Of a stretch of DNA of 64,000 nt, positions 62,388-64,000 are shown in pieces. Origin of the DNA: Azotobacter beijerinckii (GTDB lineage: Bacteria > Pseudomonadota > Gammaproteobacteria > Pseudomonadales > Pseudomonadaceae); NCBI RefSeq assembly GCF_900110885.1, contig NZ_FOFJ01000003.1:151811-215810 (forward strand), given 5' to 3'. The position numbers and the translations under genes were made by a program. Under the pieces are notes generated by a model. It was not told the DNA's origin. It saw only the letters and a program-made list of their open reading frames with translations, and did no database searches. How positions within the stretch are numbered: the stretch's first letter is position 1; each line of letters starts with the position of its first letter.

Positions 62388-63100
62388 TGCTGAGCAGCCT
62401 TGCCGCCCTGGGCGGCGAGAGCCTGCAGGCCTACCGCCTGGTCAACTCCAAGTTTCCGCCCATTGCCTTGTTCGATGACGTTGCTGACGAAGCAGACTTC
62501 GAAGCGCTATATCGGCTTCAGGCAATGACGAATCCAAGGTTGCAGAACGAAATTGGCCGGCTGGAGCTGATTCCCCGTGGCGAGATCCCGTTCGGTATTC
62601 CCGGATGCTCGTATGCAACGGCGCCCTTTACCCATGTGAACCCGGCCGGCTCGCGCTTTAGCAATGGCAGCTTCGGCGTGCTGTATCTGGCCGACAGGAT
62701 GGACACGGCGATTGCCGAGGTGCGCCATCACCAAGCGCGCTACTGGTCGAGCGTGCAGGGCCTCAATTACGACCGCTTTGTCTTCAGAGGGCTGACCTGC
62801 CGCTTCACGGATGCCGGGATGAGGGACGCTACAGGGGTACCGCTGTCGGACCCTATATATGCCCCCGACGATTACACGCACTCTCATCAATTGGGAAGCG
62901 AAGCGAAGCGAGAGGCATGCCCGGGCCTGCGTTACAACTCGGTCCGTTGTCCAGGCAACGTCTGTTGGGCGTTGATGACACCGCGGCCTGTTACATCGAT
63001 CATCCAGACCGCCCATTACGAGATGATCTGGAGCGGCCAAATTATCAGCGTCAATCGAATTACAGCGCAGATAGCCGATAGGGTGCAAAACAGCCGGTAG
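62387..63100 (+). CDS. RES-domain toxin
   Basis: 237 residues. The RES family toxins degrade NAD+ (for example MbcT, and Res of P. putida). The conserved arginine, glutamate and serine are visible as R90 in PAGSRFSNGSFGVLYLADR, E111 in TAIAEVRHH and S185 in LRYNSVRCPG. The ATG at 62387 (or GTG 62381) overlaps the antitoxin stop, so the two are coupled. A 7-bp perfect hairpin follows the stop directly. Confidence 0.9.
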   Translation: MLSSLAALGGESLQAYRLVNSKFPPIALFDDVADEADFEALYRLQAMTNPRLQNEIGRLELIPRGEIPFGIPGCSYATAPFTHVNPAGSRFSNGSFGVLYLADRMDTAIAEVRHHQARYWSSVQGLNYDRFVFRGLTCRFTDAGMRDATGVPLSDPIYAPDDYTHSHQLGSEAKREACPGLRYNSVRCPGNVCWALMTPRPVTSIIQTAHYEMIWSGQIISVNRITAQIADRVQNSR

Positions 63101-63120
63101 TGGCCGGCAGAAACCGGCCA
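63101..63120 (+). terminator. Hairpin after the RES toxin gene
   Basis: TGGCCGG (63101-63107) pairs with CCGGCCA (63114-63120) around a 6-base loop, beginning at the base after the toxin stop. There is no T tract. Confidence 0.4.
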
Positions 63121-63235
63121 GAAGCGGACGTTTACTAGGGCTCGATTTTGAGGCTTGAACGCGTCTACGAAACCGGGAACGATTCACTGAGCAGATCGAC
63201 CTACTACTCAATTTAATTTTTTGGCGAATTTTGGC

Positions 63236-63660
63236 ATGGAAACCAAGTATCTCGACATTTATCAAGCAGCAGTTCTCCTAAACATTTCCCCCGAGCTACT
63301 TGAATACTTCACCAGAAAAACCGTTAAATCAAATGATCCTCGAATATTAAGATTCAAAAAAGATGGCGAGCTTTATAAGTTTGAAGAAAAAGAGCTTAAA
63401 GACTACGACTCATGGCTGAGAGCAAGCTGGCCCAACTCTCCCAAATCGAGCCGCCCACATCTTCCTGACGCAATCAAACAAGAAATCCGGCTTGAGGCAA
63501 ACTTAGAATGCGCACTTTGCTTAAAGTCTGGCGAAGCGGGCGAAGCTGCCCATATTGAGCCAGTCAAAACTGGGAAGTGCAATCACCCACACAACCTAAT
63601 ATGGCTTTGCTCAAACCACCACACAAAGTTCGACAACGGATTATTTGGGCCTAAAGGCCA
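63236..63660 (+). pseudogene. HNH endonuclease gene truncated by an insertion sequence
   Basis: About 140 codons survive from ATG 63236 (METKYLDIYQAAVLLNISPE). The N-terminal helical part is DNA-binding-like. An HNH zinc-nuclease core follows: C92/C95 in ECALCLKSGE, H106 in AAHIEPV, N120 in HPHNLIWLC, and H128/H129 in SNHHTKFDNGLFG. The frame then runs on to 63907, but from about 63660 it is only the reverse of a transposase gene, so the true 3' end is missing. The gene is strongly AT-rich compared with everything around it and is clearly acquired. The N-terminal 140 residues could still fold, but a working nuclease is doubtful. Such HNH proteins occur in mobile or defence DNA. Confidence 0.75.
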
Positions 63661-64000
63661 CCCCTTTCAAGGTCTTTTACTTTTCGAGGCCTTGATGAGG
63701 CGGTCGGTGGAGACATGGGCGCGAGCCGTCGCGGCATCGACCCAGGCCTTGGGCTTTTCCACCTTGGGGCCGCGCTTACTGGTCGCCACCTGGCTGGGCT
63801 TGATCTGTCGTGCCAATGCCAACAGGCGCTGTGCCAGTGTGCTGGCCGAATCGTCGGCCCAGGCGGGCCAGTGCTCCACCGCCAGCGCGACGAGCATCCC
63901 CTCGTAACGGCTTCTGACCTGCACCGCCAGGTGGTAGGGGGACGCCTCCCAGCCCTCGGGAAGCCGTTCGCGATGTGCCTGTTCCACGCTGCGCTTGAGC
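63660..64000. mobile_element. Insertion sequence, left end (cut by window edge)
   Basis: The GC-rich block starts abruptly inside the HNH gene, somewhere between about 63635 and 63666, and holds the 3' end of a leftward transposase gene. No target-site duplication can be read because the other end is outside the window. Confidence 0.6.
63667..64000 (-). CDS. Transposase C-terminal part (cut by window edge)
   Basis: 111 codons in the minus strand, open to the window edge and ending at TGA 63667. The residues include LKRSVEQAHRERLPEGWE, YHLAVQVRSRYEGMLVALAV and a basic tail (KPSQVATSKRGPKVEKPKAW then KASKSKRP). The basic end and the position interrupting another gene fit a DDE transposase, perhaps IS4-like. 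The catalytic residues lie outside the window, so the family is uncertain. Confidence 0.55.
   Translation of the reverse strand, partial: LKRSVEQAHRERLPEGWEASPYHLAVQVRSRYEGMLVALAVEHWPAWADDSASTLAQRLLALARQIKPSQVATSKRGPKVEKPKAWVDAATARAHVSTDRLIKASKSKRP

Overview
The window is high-GC gammaproteobacterial chromosome around the replication origin. The order tag-glyQ-glyS-gmhB-lptA, gyrB-recF-dnaN-dnaA, oriC, rpmH-rnpA-yidD-yidC-mnmE, mnmG-rsmG-parA-parB, atpIBEFHAGDC, glmU, glmR, glmS is the order I know from Pseudomonas aeruginosa, so the host belongs to the Pseudomonas/Azotobacter group. The species cannot be fixed from sequence alone.

Layout. 1-4.6 kb: end of tag, glycyl-tRNA synthetase, heptose phosphatase and lysophosphatidate acyltransferase. 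4.7-8.3 kb: three genes (an unknown protein, a DyP peroxidase, a ZapE-like ATPase) lying between lptA and gyrB. 8.6-14.75 kb: the leftward gyrB-recF-dnaN-dnaA cluster. 14.75-15.35 kb: oriC with DnaA boxes and an AT-rich stretch. 15.35-30.9 kb: rightward core genes for ribosome and RNase P parts, membrane insertion, tRNA modification, chromosome partition and the complete F1Fo ATP synthase. Three parS centromere palindromes lie at 4.68, 11.09 and 11.72 kb, matching the ParAB genes at 22-23.7 kb.

31.5-49.0 kb is the unusual part: ten same-direction genes placed between atpC and glmU. They encode a SrfA-like membrane protein, SrfB (actin/Hsp70-like ATPase fold), SrfC (P-loop protein), a single-pass membrane protein, an exported von Willebrand A (VWA) protein, a MacB/FtsX-type ABC ATPase and permease, an exported SUMF1-like protein, two coiled-coil lipoproteins, and a membrane-anchored VWA protein whose first 130 residues repeat the first 140 of the SrfA-like protein. 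A 34-bp-arm palindromic element with two strong hairpins lies inside the cluster and may split it into two transcription units. The combination suggests an envelope-spanning machine with ATP/GTP-driven cytoplasmic parts. Its function is not known to me beyond the 'putative virulence factor' label of SrfABC.

49.1-59.45 kb is glmU-glmR-glmS, interrupted by a pRiA4b ORF-3-like gene, a large SF1 helicase with a RelE-like N-terminus and an ankyrin-like C-terminus, and a lower-GC katG encoding a signal-peptide-bearing (periplasmic) catalase-peroxidase. The 3' end of glmS is the standard attTn7 position. 59.6-64 kb holds small accessory genes (chalcone-isomerase-like and DUF3833 proteins), a RES-Xre toxin-antitoxin pair with a clear operator palindrome, and an AT-rich HNH nuclease gene cut short by an insertion sequence running off the right edge.
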